From Picocystis sp. L7 (taxonomy: Eukaryota; Chlorophyta; Picocystophyceae; Picocystales; Picocystaceae), in NCBI GenBank assembly GCA_020975725.1, contig QXJR01000003.1, positions 1,360,988 through 1,424,987 of the forward strand: a stretch of DNA of 64,000 bases, written 5' to 3'. Positions 19,370 through 29,457 of the stretch are shown piece after piece. Made by a program: the position numbers and the translations under genes. The notes under the pieces were generated by a model. The model was given only the letters and a program-made list of their open reading frames with translations, ran no database searches and was not told where the DNA came from. Each line of letters starts with the position of its first letter. The stretch's first letter is position 1.

Positions 19370-21158
19370 GTCCTTCCTGCGACGGATCGGCGATGGCGGT
19401 GCGGGATGCGATGGAATGGATGCGCCAATCGCACGTGCAGGTGGGTCTGGAGGGACGACCCCGGGGTGAAAGGTGGTTTCGAAAGGAAGGGATAGAAAGG
19501 AAGGGGTTGGGTCAGAAAGGGGATCGGACAGGGCACCCCACCGCCACTTTGGGGAAGCGTGAGTCCTCGGGCTTTTTCTTCACATCAGGCCTGTTCCCCG
19601 TTCTTTTTTGTGGTGTTTCCAGGTGATTCGACGAGCAGAATCCGAATCTGAGCTTGGATCGTCCTGGATCGTTTGTCTTCTGGGTGAACTCGGTGCGGCT
19701 GGCTCGGGGAGTTCACCAAATTCACCCTTTTTGGGGCGTTTTGGCCAGGCGGTTGAACATGCGCTTCATGGCACCAGGAGCATCGACTCTCGATGTGTTT
19801 TTTCTCATGAAGGTGTCCTATCTTTCTGTCTTTCCTTTCCCCGGGTTTGGCGCTCCGGTTCTTTGTGGATGCCTGGCTGCCGTTGGGAAGGTGCGCAGCA
19901 GCGGTGCCGTTTGGGGTCCCCACCACCTGCCGGTGGTCTTTCGCCTGTAGAAATCGCTCCAGGCATAATTTGGGCATTTTGAGAGCATCGTTCGAAAGAA
20001 CGCGCCAAGACCTATCCAACGAGCCATCGTTTGCTCCATCTAAACCCATATTCGAAGAGATACGCGCGTCGAAAGGAAGGAGTACCCGCCAGGGGAAACG
20101 AGGTAGGATCCAGCCCCGAAAGACCCTGCGACGTGCACGGGCCTCCCTGCTCTTGCACGGGCCGAACCAGGTCGGGGTCCATCGATACAAACCCCTCAAC
20201 ACGGAGTGCTCTACAACTTCGATTGGAGGAGCAACGACTGGAGAGGTCCTCCGGAGGCTCCACGGATCCCACAGCGACAGCCCCTCTCTCCCTATGAAGA
20301 AAAAGTGGCGGTGGGGTGGGGTCGGGTTCCAAAGGGGTTCAGGAAGGAAGAAGGAGGGGGTAGATAGAAAGGGTTGGGGGAGAAAGAAGGGGTTTTAGAA
20401 AGGGGTAGAAGGGGGTTTAGAAAGGGTCCGACCTGAACCCCAACCCGAGAGGAGAAGGAGAAGAAGGGGGAGACACACGAGGTGCACCCAACCCTCCCTC
20501 CTCTCCCTCTCCCACCCTCTCACCCTCTCTCAGCCCCTCTCCCTCTCCCACTCTCTCTCACCCTCTCTCAGCCCCTCCCACCCTCTCTCAGCCCCTCTCT
20601 CTCACCCTCCCTGGCAGCGACCTGGCCTTCGATCCGAGCGACGCCCGCAGAGGCGCGCCTCTCGGAGAGCGGACCATCCCGGTGCGTCCTCGTCGGTGAG
20701 TGTCGGAGGGAAGGAAGGCATCGTCCATCGCGCGTCTCCCATCGTGGCATGGCCGCGCGTTCGCGACGCACCACGCGCGTCCGAGCGGACGGGAGACGAG
20801 GGATCGAGGGAAGGGACGGAGGAACCGCGTGGCGTTTGAGGAAAGCAGCGTTCGATCCCATCCGAAGGCAGAAAACACGGAGCAGGAACCGTAAAAAGGT
20901 CCGTTCCGAAGGTGGACGTGCCCGAGCGCGTTCGTCCAACGCACACGTCCGAACGCAAACAAGTCGTCACCTGAAGGAAAGGAACGACGGAGGACAGGCG
21001 CAGACCCGAACGCACGCACGGAAGGACGCGTGGATTCGCATGGAACGCGGAAACGACGTCCCCGTCGTGGAAGATGCCAGTGCGACGTCAAGACACGTTC
21101 ATTCCCCCTCCATCCACACAACAACGAAAATACACGAGGCGCTTCCCACGATGCGAGG
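19370..21158. other. 1.8 kb between the MPP and DSS1 genes; no gene recognised
   Basis: Next to the MPP start lie repeated GAAAGG/TTTCGAAAGG words (about 19450-19520), and similar G/A-rich stretches recur at about 20060-20460. A short pyrimidine-rich repeat lies at 20500-20610. Open frames of up to about 200 codons on both strands have no recognisable motifs, and one overlaps DSS1 in antisense. Nothing is called. Confidence 0.4.
20490..20612. repeat. Short pyrimidine-rich repeat (CCCTCTCTCAGCCCCTCTC type)
   Basis: About 120 bp of irregular CCCTCTC/CAGCCCCTC repeats, similar in character to the larger polypyrimidine satellite beside the helicase gene. There is no evidence that it is coding. 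Confidence 0.75.
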
Positions 21159-21527
21159 TCAAGGCTTCGTGGCCAGTTCGGCGCGTAGCTGCTTGGAGAA
21201 ATCGTCGTCTGCACCCTGGTCGTCCCAATCGTCCTCCCACTGCTGGACGTCCTGCAAGTCCTCCTCCTTGGGATCCCAATCTGGTGGTCCGACGTCGCAC
21301 GAGCGAGCCGCGTCGAACAGGAAGAGGCGCATCCGCGGCCAGGCAGGGATCGCAGACGCGCGACGTTCGAGAAACCTCGTCAGGAACGCACTTCCCAACC
21401 CTCCTTCGCAGGCGTGGGACGAGACCGAAGTCGACGTCCTTCGCGCACCTTCCGTCTCGAACTCCTCGAACTCGTCGTCCTCCTCCAACAGATCGATGGC
21501 ACGTGGCGGGTCGGGCTTGACGTCCAT
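21159..21527 (-). CDS. DSS1: 26S proteasome subunit DSS1/SEM1 (RPN15), one intron
   Basis: DSS1/SEM1 is a tiny acidic subunit of the proteasome lid that also joins BRCA2 and TREX-2 complexes. Exon 1 (21527-21449) encodes MDVKPDPPRAIDLLEEDDEF and EEFETE. Exon 2 (21280-21159) encodes DWDPKEEDLQ, then QQWEDDWDDQGADDDFSKQL and a short tail. The two acidic Trp-containing motifs and the DDFSKQL helix are the family signature. The 168-nt intron (21448-21281) runs GTGCGC...CCAG and splits the Asp codon between E and W. It has no stop and is a multiple of three, so unspliced reading gives a misleading 122-residue product; the spliced protein is 66 residues, the usual DSS1 size. The gene is easily missed by annotation. 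Confidence 0.93.
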   Translation of the reverse strand: MDVKPDPPRAIDLLEEDDEFEEFETEGARRTSTSVSSHACEGGLGSAFLTRFLERRASAIPAWPRMRLFLFDAARSCDVGPPDWDPKEEDLQDVQQWEDDWDDQGADDDFSKQLRAELATKP

Positions 21528-21604
21528 GGCGGAACGAAGACGAAGGAAAGGCCTGGACGTGCGCTTCGGATCCGGAATGGAACACGAGCACCGTCCGTCC
21601 TCTT

Positions 21605-21746
21605 CCCAACCCCAGGGATCATACGGTTGTGATATTCACAACCATGTTCGTCCCGAGACCCTTTCGGGTGTGATGTTCACGACCGAGTGATCCCTGGGGA
21701 TCCGTTCGGGTGTGATGTTCACAACCGTGTGATCCCTGGGGTTGGG
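21605..21746. repeat. 28-bp inverted repeat with internal 42-bp direct repeats upstream of DSS1
   Basis: The left arm 21605-21632 (CCCAACCCCAGGGATCATAC...) is the reverse complement of 21719-21746 at 27 of 28 positions. Between them TTCGGGTGTGATGTTCAC repeats at a 42-bp spacing (from about 21663 and 21705), and GGTTGTGATATTCACAACC (21620-21638) is itself a near-perfect palindrome. The structure lies about 80-220 bp upstream of the DSS1 ATG. It could be a regulatory array, a foldback element remnant or an RNA hairpin. Confidence 0.8.
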
Positions 21747-22071
21747 GAGAGAGGGGACGGACCCCGGGACGTGTGTGGTTGGGAAGGGGAACCGCCATCC
21801 GAAGGATGGCAGGATGGTAGAGGATGCACATGGAAAAAGCGTCCATGGAAGGATGGCGTAGGACAAATCCAACGGCAAAGTTGTGGGCGAAGCGCGGGTC
21901 CAATCGGTGGCGGAATCTTCGGGCGAGCCCGAGTGCGACTGGTGGCCCAAGTGCAAGCCGATCGACCCCGTCTGGATCGGGCAACGCCTTCGTCGACGTT
22001 GGTGCGCCGCTGCTGGGCGGTGTCGGGATTCGATTCGAATGGAGTTCCGTTCCACAAGGCATGGAATTACC

Positions 22072-22962
22072 TCATCCGGACCGGAGGGATGGTGCAGATG
22101 GTCTCCTCTTGGCATTCCTTTGGCGCAGGAACTCTTGTATGTCTCGAAGCACCTTCAGTTGGGCCTGGCTGAGTCCGACCTCGTCGTCCATCTTCCTCAA
22201 CCGCTCCTCCTCTTCTTCCATCATCTTCGACACGTTCATGCGATCCCGTATGGGAACTCTTCGTCCAGACTCCACTTTCTCCAAGTAGTGAGCGGCGCGA
22301 CGATCCAACTCCTCCATTTCCTCGAGATACTTGGTTTCTCGATCGACTGCCTCTTGGAGCCTTCGCAACAGCTCCATCTCTTCTCCGCTGATTCCTTCCG
22401 TCCTCTTCTTCTCCTCCAACCGACCGATCTCTTCGCATCGAAAGCTGTGCAAGGTCTCGCGCTCCTTCTCGTCCAGCTCCTCGCCGCTCTGCAGCTTGGC
22501 CACCACGCGCTTGGCCTCCAGGACTTTCGCCTGCTCTTCCAACCGCTGGTCCCAACCTTGCTCCACGCACTTTTTCTTGGTCTCCTCCACCAGTTCCTGC
22601 ACGTCTGGATCCTTGGGCGACAGCTGCTGCGCCGCTTGGGCGTTGCAGAGCGCGGCTGGCACGTCGTCGAGCTGCAGCAGCGCCTTGGCGCGTCGGAAGT
22701 AGGCCTTGGCGCACCTCCCGTCCAGTTTCAAAGCCTTCTCCGAATGAAAGAGCACCTTCTGGAATCCTCCCAGCCGCAACTCGCACGCGCACAGGTTCAA
22801 GTGCAGGCGCAGGAGCTCCTTGCGGTGCGCCTGTTCGCCTCCTTCGACCTCGTCCAACGCGCGTAGGTACGCCTGTTTCGCGCCTTGGACGTCTCCTTGG
22901 ACGAAAAGAGCATTGCCCACTTCTCTGGAGGTCTTGTTCTCGGACGTGGCTTCGTTCGACAT
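22072..22962 (-). CDS. TPR protein with a long coiled-coil C-terminal half
   Basis: A 296-residue cytosolic-looking protein (MSNEATSENKTSREVGNALF). Residues about 12-125 form three TPR-type helix pairs (EVGNALFVQGDVQGAKQAYL; LHLNLCACELRLGGFQKVLF; AKAYFRRAKALLQLDDVPAA), the arrangement of Hsp90/Hsp70-binding TPR co-chaperones such as the C-terminal part of FKBP-type immunophilins or TTC4/CNS1. The remaining 170 residues are highly charged Glu/Lys/Arg helices, likely coiled coil, ending in a basic RNAKRRPSAP tail. No second catalytic domain was recognised. The ATG was chosen because upstream sequence in the frame lacks TPR similarity. The role (co-chaperone or assembly factor) is inferred from the TPR class only. 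Confidence 0.82.
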   Translation of the reverse strand: MSNEATSENKTSREVGNALFVQGDVQGAKQAYLRALDEVEGGEQAHRKELLRLHLNLCACELRLGGFQKVLFHSEKALKLDGRCAKAYFRRAKALLQLDDVPAALCNAQAAQQLSPKDPDVQELVEETKKKCVEQGWDQRLEEQAKVLEAKRVVAKLQSGEELDEKERETLHSFRCEEIGRLEEKKRTEGISGEEMELLRRLQEAVDRETKYLEEMEELDRRAAHYLEKVESGRRVPIRDRMNVSKMMEEEEERLRKMDDEVGLSQAQLKVLRDIQEFLRQRNAKRRPSAPSLRSG

Positions 22963-23836
22963 CGCAAGAAGGCGCTCGATGCGCGTCGCGACGCCGCGAA
23001 CGGATCCAATCGTCGCGCAAATCCGACCGACACCTCCAGGAAAGGATCCCCCTGGACCCGGTGGACACAGTTGTGAAGGGGTTGTGAAGGGAGGATCCAG
23101 GTGGAGGCAGACATGGTGCCCAGCCAGCATGGAGCCGTGCATGCATCGGCCATGGGATGGACTGGGAACTAATGGGAGCAAGGAACAGATGCTGTGGCAT
23201 TCCAGGCCCTGCATCGATGGATCCCATCCTCCACAAGGCGTCGGCGTGGCCGTCGTGCTAGCTGTGAGTGAGCAAGATTGGCCCAAGGCATGATTGCGTT
23301 GGGAAGGAGACGTTCCATCCCATCGTTTGGGAAGGTCGGATAAGACTCCGAAGCCCAGGAACCCAGGCGCCAATGCAGCGAAGAAAGAGGGTGAAACTAT
23401 GTGCAACAAAGCACAGACGTCAATGAAGGCCCAATGAGAAGGAGGGCCAAGGAACCAACCCCGGTGGATGCCAGGATGCTTGCACGTGTCTCTCATCGGT
23501 GGAATTCCCAGCAAGGGCGATGCAGTTTTGCACCATCCTGCTTCGAGGCGTTCCAAATCCTCCGAGATCGACCCAGGTCACCTGCAGAAGAGTTGGACCT
23601 GGGAAGCAAGCAATGGGCGAGGCGAACGGGCGTGTGGCTGCTCCCAATCCAGGTCCCGAGCGAGCAACCACATCCTCTTTTGGAGGACCAGGTCGTGGAT
23701 GGGGATGCGTCCCGTTGGGCTCAGAAGGTCTTTGGCATCAGGTCGACCAGGGTCGAGGACGGTTGGTCGCGCGATGCTTCAAGTGGGCCATGCCTAGAAC
23801 GGTATCGAGCGAGCGCCACGTGAAGTCGAAGATTCA
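22963..23836. other. Intergenic between the TPR and homoserine kinase genes
   Basis: About 870 bp. No gene, RNA or repeat recognised. It contains the TPR gene's upstream region and the 3' end of the homoserine kinase transcript. Confidence 0.45.
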
Positions 23837-24973
23837 TTAGCAAGGCAACCAAGAGCCTTGCACGAGCATGTGAGCCTTTCCATCGAATCCCGCGCCTTCT
23901 TCCTGCACGCGTGCCCCCGTTTTGTTGAGCTTCACCACCGCGGCCCTTTGGATGCCTAGGTTGCCGGAAGATTGGAAGGCGCCGCACATGGATTCGGCCA
24001 CCTTTTTTCCCACGGCGAGGCTGTCTACCACCGCCACGCAGGTGGGTCCTGCCCCGCTGATGGTGCATCCATACGCCCCGGACTCCTTGGCCGCGCGTTT
24101 GACGGATGCAAATCCTGGTATGAGGGGTCCTCTGGCCGGTTCCACGACCGCGTCTGAACCCAGCGCATCGCCCAAGCCTCTTGCATCTCCCAGCAGGATG
24201 GACGCCACGAGCGCGCCCCCAGCGGACGCGTTGTGCACCATGGCGGAGAAGGGCACCTGTTTGGGCAGTGCAGCCCTCATTTTCCTTGTGGGCGCTTCGA
24301 ACGCCGGCGTGACCAGCACAAACCACAGGTCGTCCGCACCATAGCTGATTTGCTGCAATTCCAGTGGTTCGCCGCGTATGCATCTGCGCACGAGCACGAA
24401 GTCTCCCAGGATGGCCGGTGCGACGTTGTCGGCGTGGTATCCGCTCACCATGGCTTCGGAGGCCAATCCCGCGGGCACGAGCTCTTCCTTGCTCAGTGGA
24501 CATCCGAAGAGCGTGTTGACGGCCCACACGGCTGCCGCTGCGCTGGCTGCGCTGGATCCGAGTCCGCTTCCCAGCGGCATCCCTTTCTTCAGGAACAAGG
24601 ACACGCCGGTTTCCACCGCCGGCATGGCTTTCAAGGCTTCCATGGCGGCCACTCCGATGCAGTTGTCTTCCGGCAGCAGGCTCAGCCTTCCTTCGTCTCC
24701 ATGGATGCCTTCGATGATCACCGTGCCTGGCCTTCCCACCAGCGGACGCGCGCACACGTAATCGCCTTGTCCTTCCACCGCCACGCCGAGGAAGTCGAAA
24801 CCAGGTCCGAGGTTGGCGATGGTGGCGGGCGCGAACACCGACACGCGTTCCGACTGCGGCGAGATGGCCTGCAGCTTCAGCTGTGCGTGGCCATGGCGGC
24901 GAAACCTCGAGCGACGTACGGCTGGAGCGGGCAATCCAGCAAGTGCGGCACGTGGAAGTTGGGCAGCTTCCAT
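23837..24973 (-). CDS. thrB: Homoserine kinase, plastid-targeted (GHMP kinase)
   Basis: Homoserine kinase phosphorylates homoserine to O-phosphohomoserine, the branch point to threonine and methionine, in plastids of green organisms. The 378-residue product starts MEAAQLPRAALAGLPAPAV, with a basic Ala/Arg/Pro-rich transit-peptide-like leader. The mature part begins near RVSVFAPATIANLGPGFDF, the ThrB N-terminal motif. The ATP-binding GHMP loop is GMPLGSGLGSSAASAAAAV, and the C-terminal motif is GCTISGAGPTCVAV. The open frame continues upstream through sequence without family similarity, so this ATG was chosen. The gene is intronless. A 38-bp minisatellite begins about 300 bp upstream of the start. 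Confidence 0.95.
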   Translation of the reverse strand: MEAAQLPRAALAGLPAPAVRRSRFRRHGHAQLKLQAISPQSERVSVFAPATIANLGPGFDFLGVAVEGQGDYVCARPLVGRPGTVIIEGIHGDEGRLSLLPEDNCIGVAAMEALKAMPAVETGVSLFLKKGMPLGSGLGSSAASAAAAVWAVNTLFGCPLSKEELVPAGLASEAMVSGYHADNVAPAILGDFVLVRRCIRGEPLELQQISYGADDLWFVLVTPAFEAPTRKMRAALPKQVPFSAMVHNASAGGALVASILLGDARGLGDALGSDAVVEPARGPLIPGFASVKRAAKESGAYGCTISGAGPTCVAVVDSLAVGKKVAESMCGAFQSSGNLGIQRAAVVKLNKTGARVQEEGAGFDGKAHMLVQGSWLPC

Positions 24974-25260
24974 GGCTGCACCAAGAACCCTTTGCTGGTG
25001 CCTCTTCCGGCGCTGCGCACCCCTCTCCCTTTGTAGAACGAACGTGGACCGCGTTTGGCGTTCAACGAGGTGCCTTGGCCGCGACGTGGGACCCTCCTGC
25101 CGCGTGGAATCAAGCGCGCCAAGGAGCCACGCGCCATGCAGCCACACAACACGATCCCAATCCCACTCACCCTCGCTCCCTCTTTGAATCAATCACACCC
25201 ATTCACCGACACAAGCCGTCACACTCAGACTCGATCTCACACTCACACTCGCTCAACCAC
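24974..25260. promoter_or_regulatory. Upstream region of the homoserine kinase gene
   Basis: Short spacer between the homoserine kinase start and the minisatellite. No separate motif can be claimed. Confidence 0.3.
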
Positions 25261-25261
25261 A

Positions 25262-25930
25262 CTCCCTCACACTCCCTCCCTCACACAATCAAAATCACAC
25301 TCCCTCACATTCGCTCCCTCACACAATCAAAATCACACTCCCTCACACTCCCTCCCTCACACAATCAAAATCACACTCCCTCACACGCCCTCCCTCACAC
25401 AATCAAAATCACACTCCCTCACATTCGCTCCCTCACACAATCAAAATCACACTCCCTCACATTCGCTCCCTCACACAATCAAAATCACACTCCCTCACAC
25501 TCCCTCCCTCACACAATCAAAATCACACTCCCTCACACTCCCTCCCTCACACAATCAAAATCACACTCCCGCACACTCCCTCCCTCACACAATCAAAATC
25601 ACACTCCCTCACATTCGCTCCCTCACACAATCAAAATCACACTCCCTCACATTCGCTCCCTCACACAATCAAAATCACACTCCCTCCCTCACACAATCAA
25701 AATCACACTCCCGCACACTCCCTCCCTCACACAATCAAAATCACACTCCCTCACACTCCCTCCCTCACACAATCAAAATCACACGCCCTCCCTCACACAA
25801 TCAAAATCACACTCCCTCGCATTCGCTCCCTCACACAATCAAAATCACACTCCCTCACATTCGCTCCCTCAATCAATCAAAATCACACTCGCTCACACTC
25901 CCTCCCTCACACAATCGAAATCACACTCGC
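25262..25930. repeat. 38-bp minisatellite (about 17 copies)
   Basis: The unit is approximately ACACAATCAAAATCACACTC plus CCTCACACTCCCTCCCTC. Exact 38-bp spacing is seen between copies starting at 25283, 25321 and 25359. Variants carry CACATTCGC or CCGCACAC, and a few copies are shortened. Because 38 is not a multiple of three and no stop occurs, all forward frames stay open, giving spurious His/Ser/Thr/Pro repeat proteins. It lies upstream of homoserine kinase, which reads away from it. Confidence 0.95.
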
Positions 25931-28084
25931 TCTGTCACTCACCCAAACAGAAGTGGTCCAGGTCTCCCACTCCCACAAACCCTCCTCTCCGACAGGGACC
26001 GGACAACCCACCCGAGGTCGGCCATGGGCGTTTCTTCTCTCCGGGAGGAGAAACGCGGTCCCTTCCGCTTGGGTAGGAAGAGGGACGAACGGAACGGACA
26101 AGGCCATCGGGATCCACTCGGGATGCATCCGTGCGACATCGGACGTTTCATGGGCACGGCTGGATCCATCCATGCGTGCGCTTCCGAGGTGCCGAGGAGC
26201 GCTCCAAGCCGTCCAAACGATCGGCCAAGGGATTCACATGGGTTGAACCCATGCGGTGCAAACCAATCATCCACTTCAAGGACATCCCCGCGAATGGAGG
26301 AGAAAATGCTTGCAAATACAAATCCCGCGTGGATCATCTTTGTCCACACCCACACGTGACACCATCTCCAAATGTGTGGGCCCATTACCGAGGTCATGCT
26401 TACCCCCGACGTGAATGCGACAACGATGGGTCGACGAGGCCGTCCCAAAGACAAGCCACGTTGGTGGAGATCGATGGGGAGGAAAGATGCGTGGCCCGCT
26501 GTGCGCGTGGGATTTCCACGGTCTCGCTCGACCGATCGTCCGATGGGTACGACACCGGGCCCTTTCACCAAGAAGGACGTTCGATTGTGACCGTCGGTGC
26601 TCTAATCCTCAAACGAACCCATCGCTTCGACCCACGATGGGTTGGTCCACCCGCGCGTTGGTTTGTCGTGCGGCCCCTCGATTTGGATCATGGGTGGGAT
26701 ACTCTTGACATGGGGATGGTGCCCCCTCCAGTGCCTTCGTCGCTTCAACAACGTGTGGCCACTGCAATTGAGAGGCAAAAGTGCATGGAGATACCTGCAT
26801 CGAATTGCGCAACCACCCAAGCGCACACACACAAGCCGGGTGGTGGGCTTGCGATCAAGCGCTGTCCAACCACGCACCAACCGGTGAACGCTTGACGCTC
26901 CTTACTAAGGCCGGCAAAAAGTCAGTGTCATGGCAAGTGGGCGACGGGCGGGACGCAAAGCATAGAACGAGCTCGTTTCACACGGGCAACGTGGGCGACG
27001 GCCGAAGCAAATCCCGAATGTAATAGACAAAGGAGCCGGAACAAAGGAGCACACTTCCTCGTTCCAAAGAACGGTCCACAAGCAAAAAACAACTGCCGAT
27101 GCCCAAGAGCGAAGTCAAGAACACTGCGAGATGTCCTCGCAAAAACTTGGATTTCGCAAGCTCCTTTCCACGAGTAGGGTCGAAAACAAACGATCGTGAT
27201 CGATGTTACCCCCTTTCATCAAAGCAAGGGTCCATGCCGCCTTGCAAAGACACACCCACAAAAAGCACGCACGATGGATCGCTTGCACTCACCTTTCTCC
27301 AATCTATGAATGTGTACGGTACGTGGGTTGTGTGGATGGTCTCGCCAGACCAAGCACTTCGTGAGGTGCTGGGTGCGTTCATATCATGCACCTTAAAGTC
27401 TTTTCGTCCCATTTGCGTTCGCCTGTTCGCTCGCGTGCTCCCGCAATGGCTCTGCTACGGCATCGATCGTGTATCCATGATGACCATACCAACACGCTCT
27501 TCCGATGCTTTCCCCTCGTGTTGGAAATGGACAAGCATGCTAACACGTTCCCTCCGGGTCGCCTTCGGTCCCGTGCACGTGCTCGCGAGGCATGGATCCA
27601 TGCGCACGATGGATTTCCACGTCTTATCTTCTTGCTACCAACGTTGGAATTCGCATCTCCTCCCGTCTACATCCGACTCGTTCAAACGAACATCTGTGCA
27701 TGGCTCCGTTCACTTCCAACGCGCGATATGTCCCTTCCACACGTCATCCAATTGGTCGGTGGCCCACCAACCCATTCCTTGAGACATGATCTACCTCCCG
27801 CACCTGCGTCGATGGCTTCCATCGCCTTCGCCCGCGTCGCCATCGAGTCGACCGCCGCACACACGCGAGCACAAACGGGCAAAAACCACCTTCGCCTTTC
27901 CCCCCACCCCGCCGGGGAAAGTTGGGGATCGCTCCGAATATTCTCCTGCCATTCGCTTCGGTTCCTCCGGTTGTATTTAAGCATCGAGTTAACCTCGTGG
28001 GTCTGCTTCGAACGGCATTCCATTTCCGACGCGCGTCCACGTCCGACGCGCTTTTGCGCACGCGCACGCTTGCGAAACGGAGCC
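25931..28084. other. About 2.1 kb intergenic, no gene recognised
   Basis: Between the minisatellite and the ATP synthase gamma gene. Open frames of 60-250 codons occur on both strands but overlap one another and show no recognisable motifs. The last few hundred bases should contain the ATP synthase gamma promoter. Confidence 0.4.
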
Positions 28085-29457
28085 ATGTGGGCCGTCCGTG
28101 CGTCCAGGATGGCTGCAGTTGCCGCCTGCCACGCCTCCAAGGGGTAGGTGGCGGTGCGGGAGCCGCGAGGCGCAGGAGATTGGCGTCGAATCACGTGGAC
28201 GAGTGGATGAAGAGGCTGACGGGACGCACCGCGACGTCGCACGAACGCACGCGTGGACGTGGCTGGATGGTCTGGTGGGACACGTCGAAACACGTAGGTT
28301 GGTGGAACCCGTCGGCGCGAGGCACGCCTCGAACCAAGCAGGTGCGTGGACCTCGACCTAGGGTTGACTGTCCAATCCGTGCGTGAGAGAATGTGTGGAG
28401 GAGAAGGTAGGCTGACCGCAAGAACCGCAACCCAGTCAAACAACGCATGAAATCCGTGAAGAACATCGAAAAAATCACCAAAGCCATGAAAATGGTCGCC
28501 GCTTCGAAAATGAGAGGGGTGCAGAGCAAGATGCAACAGGCCAGGGGATTCCCCTTGCCTTTCGTCAAACTGTTGGGCGACCTTCCAGGTGAGCGAAGCG
28601 TACCTTGGTTGCACGTCATGCATCGAAACGATCCCTACCACGTGTAGTTGCCCATCCCCTGAATCGAAAGAAGGGAATGGGCGCCATGGATCCTACGCGG
28701 TTCCTTTGTCCCCTTGTTGGGCATGTCAGGGCGCTTTGCTGACCCAGGGCTGCTGCTGAACGGTTGGTCTTGTGGACCTTTCGCAGGGATCGACGTGAAC
28801 CGGAACCTGTTCCTCACTGTGTCCACGGACAGGGGCCTTTGCGGGGGCATCAACTCGACGCTGTCCAAGTACACGCGCACGTTGCTGAACCTCACCCGTG
28901 ATGGGGAAGAGAAAAAGCTGATGATTGCAATCATCGGTGACAAAGGGAAAGCTCAGCTGCAACGTGATCAGGGAGACCACATCGTATACACTGCTGCAGA
29001 CATGGCGAAGGTGAATCTGAACTTTTCCGTGGCTTCGTATGTGGCAGAGGAAGTGCTGAAAACCGAATACGATGCCGTGCGTATCCTATTCAATCGTTTT
29101 GAATCGGCCATTAAATTCACCCCAACCATTGTGACTGTCCTCTCACCTGCAGGATTGGAGAAGCACGTGGATGCAAATGGGATGCTCGATATGTATGAGC
29201 TGGAGGGACCGGACCGCGGTGAGCTGCTTCAGGACCTGGCTGAATTCCAGCTGGTCGCTTCCGTCTTCAGCAGCTTGCTGGACAATCAAACTTCAGAGAT
29301 GGGAGCCCGCATGATGGCCATGGACAGCAGTTCTCGCAATGCGGCCGATATGCTTGGGAAGCTTACCCTGTCCTACAATCGCTCTCGTCAAGCTGGAATC
29401 ACGACCGAGCTCATAGAGATTATTTCCGGGGCCGCCGCGCTGGACGAGGCCAAATAA
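28085..29457 (+). CDS. ATP3: Mitochondrial ATP synthase F1 gamma subunit, with introns
   Basis: The rotor shaft of the F1Fo ATP synthase in the mitochondrial matrix. A likely first exon (28085-28143) encodes a basic alpha-helical presequence, MWAVRASRMAAVAACHASKG, ending at GTAGGT. The conserved part is NPVKQRMKSVKNIEKITKAM through VKLLGDLPG (about 28429-28588). Next comes a clear 198-nt intron (28589-28786, GTGAGC...CGCAG), then IDVNRNLFLTVSTDRGLCGG to the C-terminal ITTELIEIISGAAALDEAK, stop at 29457. The RGLCGGINS and RQAGITTELIEIISGA motifs and the spacing match mitochondrial gamma; there is no regulatory Cys insert of chloroplast gamma. The first intron's acceptor is not settled: GTAGGT with the AG candidates seen between 28410 and 28435 does not keep the reading frame. 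An extra small exon, an unusual splice site or a sequence error is therefore possible. Confidence 0.88.

Noticed and set aside
20482-21690. 402-residue plus-strand open frame
   Set aside because: Starts in pyrimidine repeat, is Arg/Ser-rich low complexity, and runs antisense across the well-supported DSS1 gene.
25262-25930. CRISPR-like array
   Set aside because: Copies are contiguous 38-bp tandem units without unique spacers, in a eukaryotic nuclear chromosome.
25055-26359. 434-residue His/Ser/Thr/Pro repeat protein
   Set aside because: Translation of a 38-bp minisatellite that cycles through frames; no ordinary coding sequence is attached.
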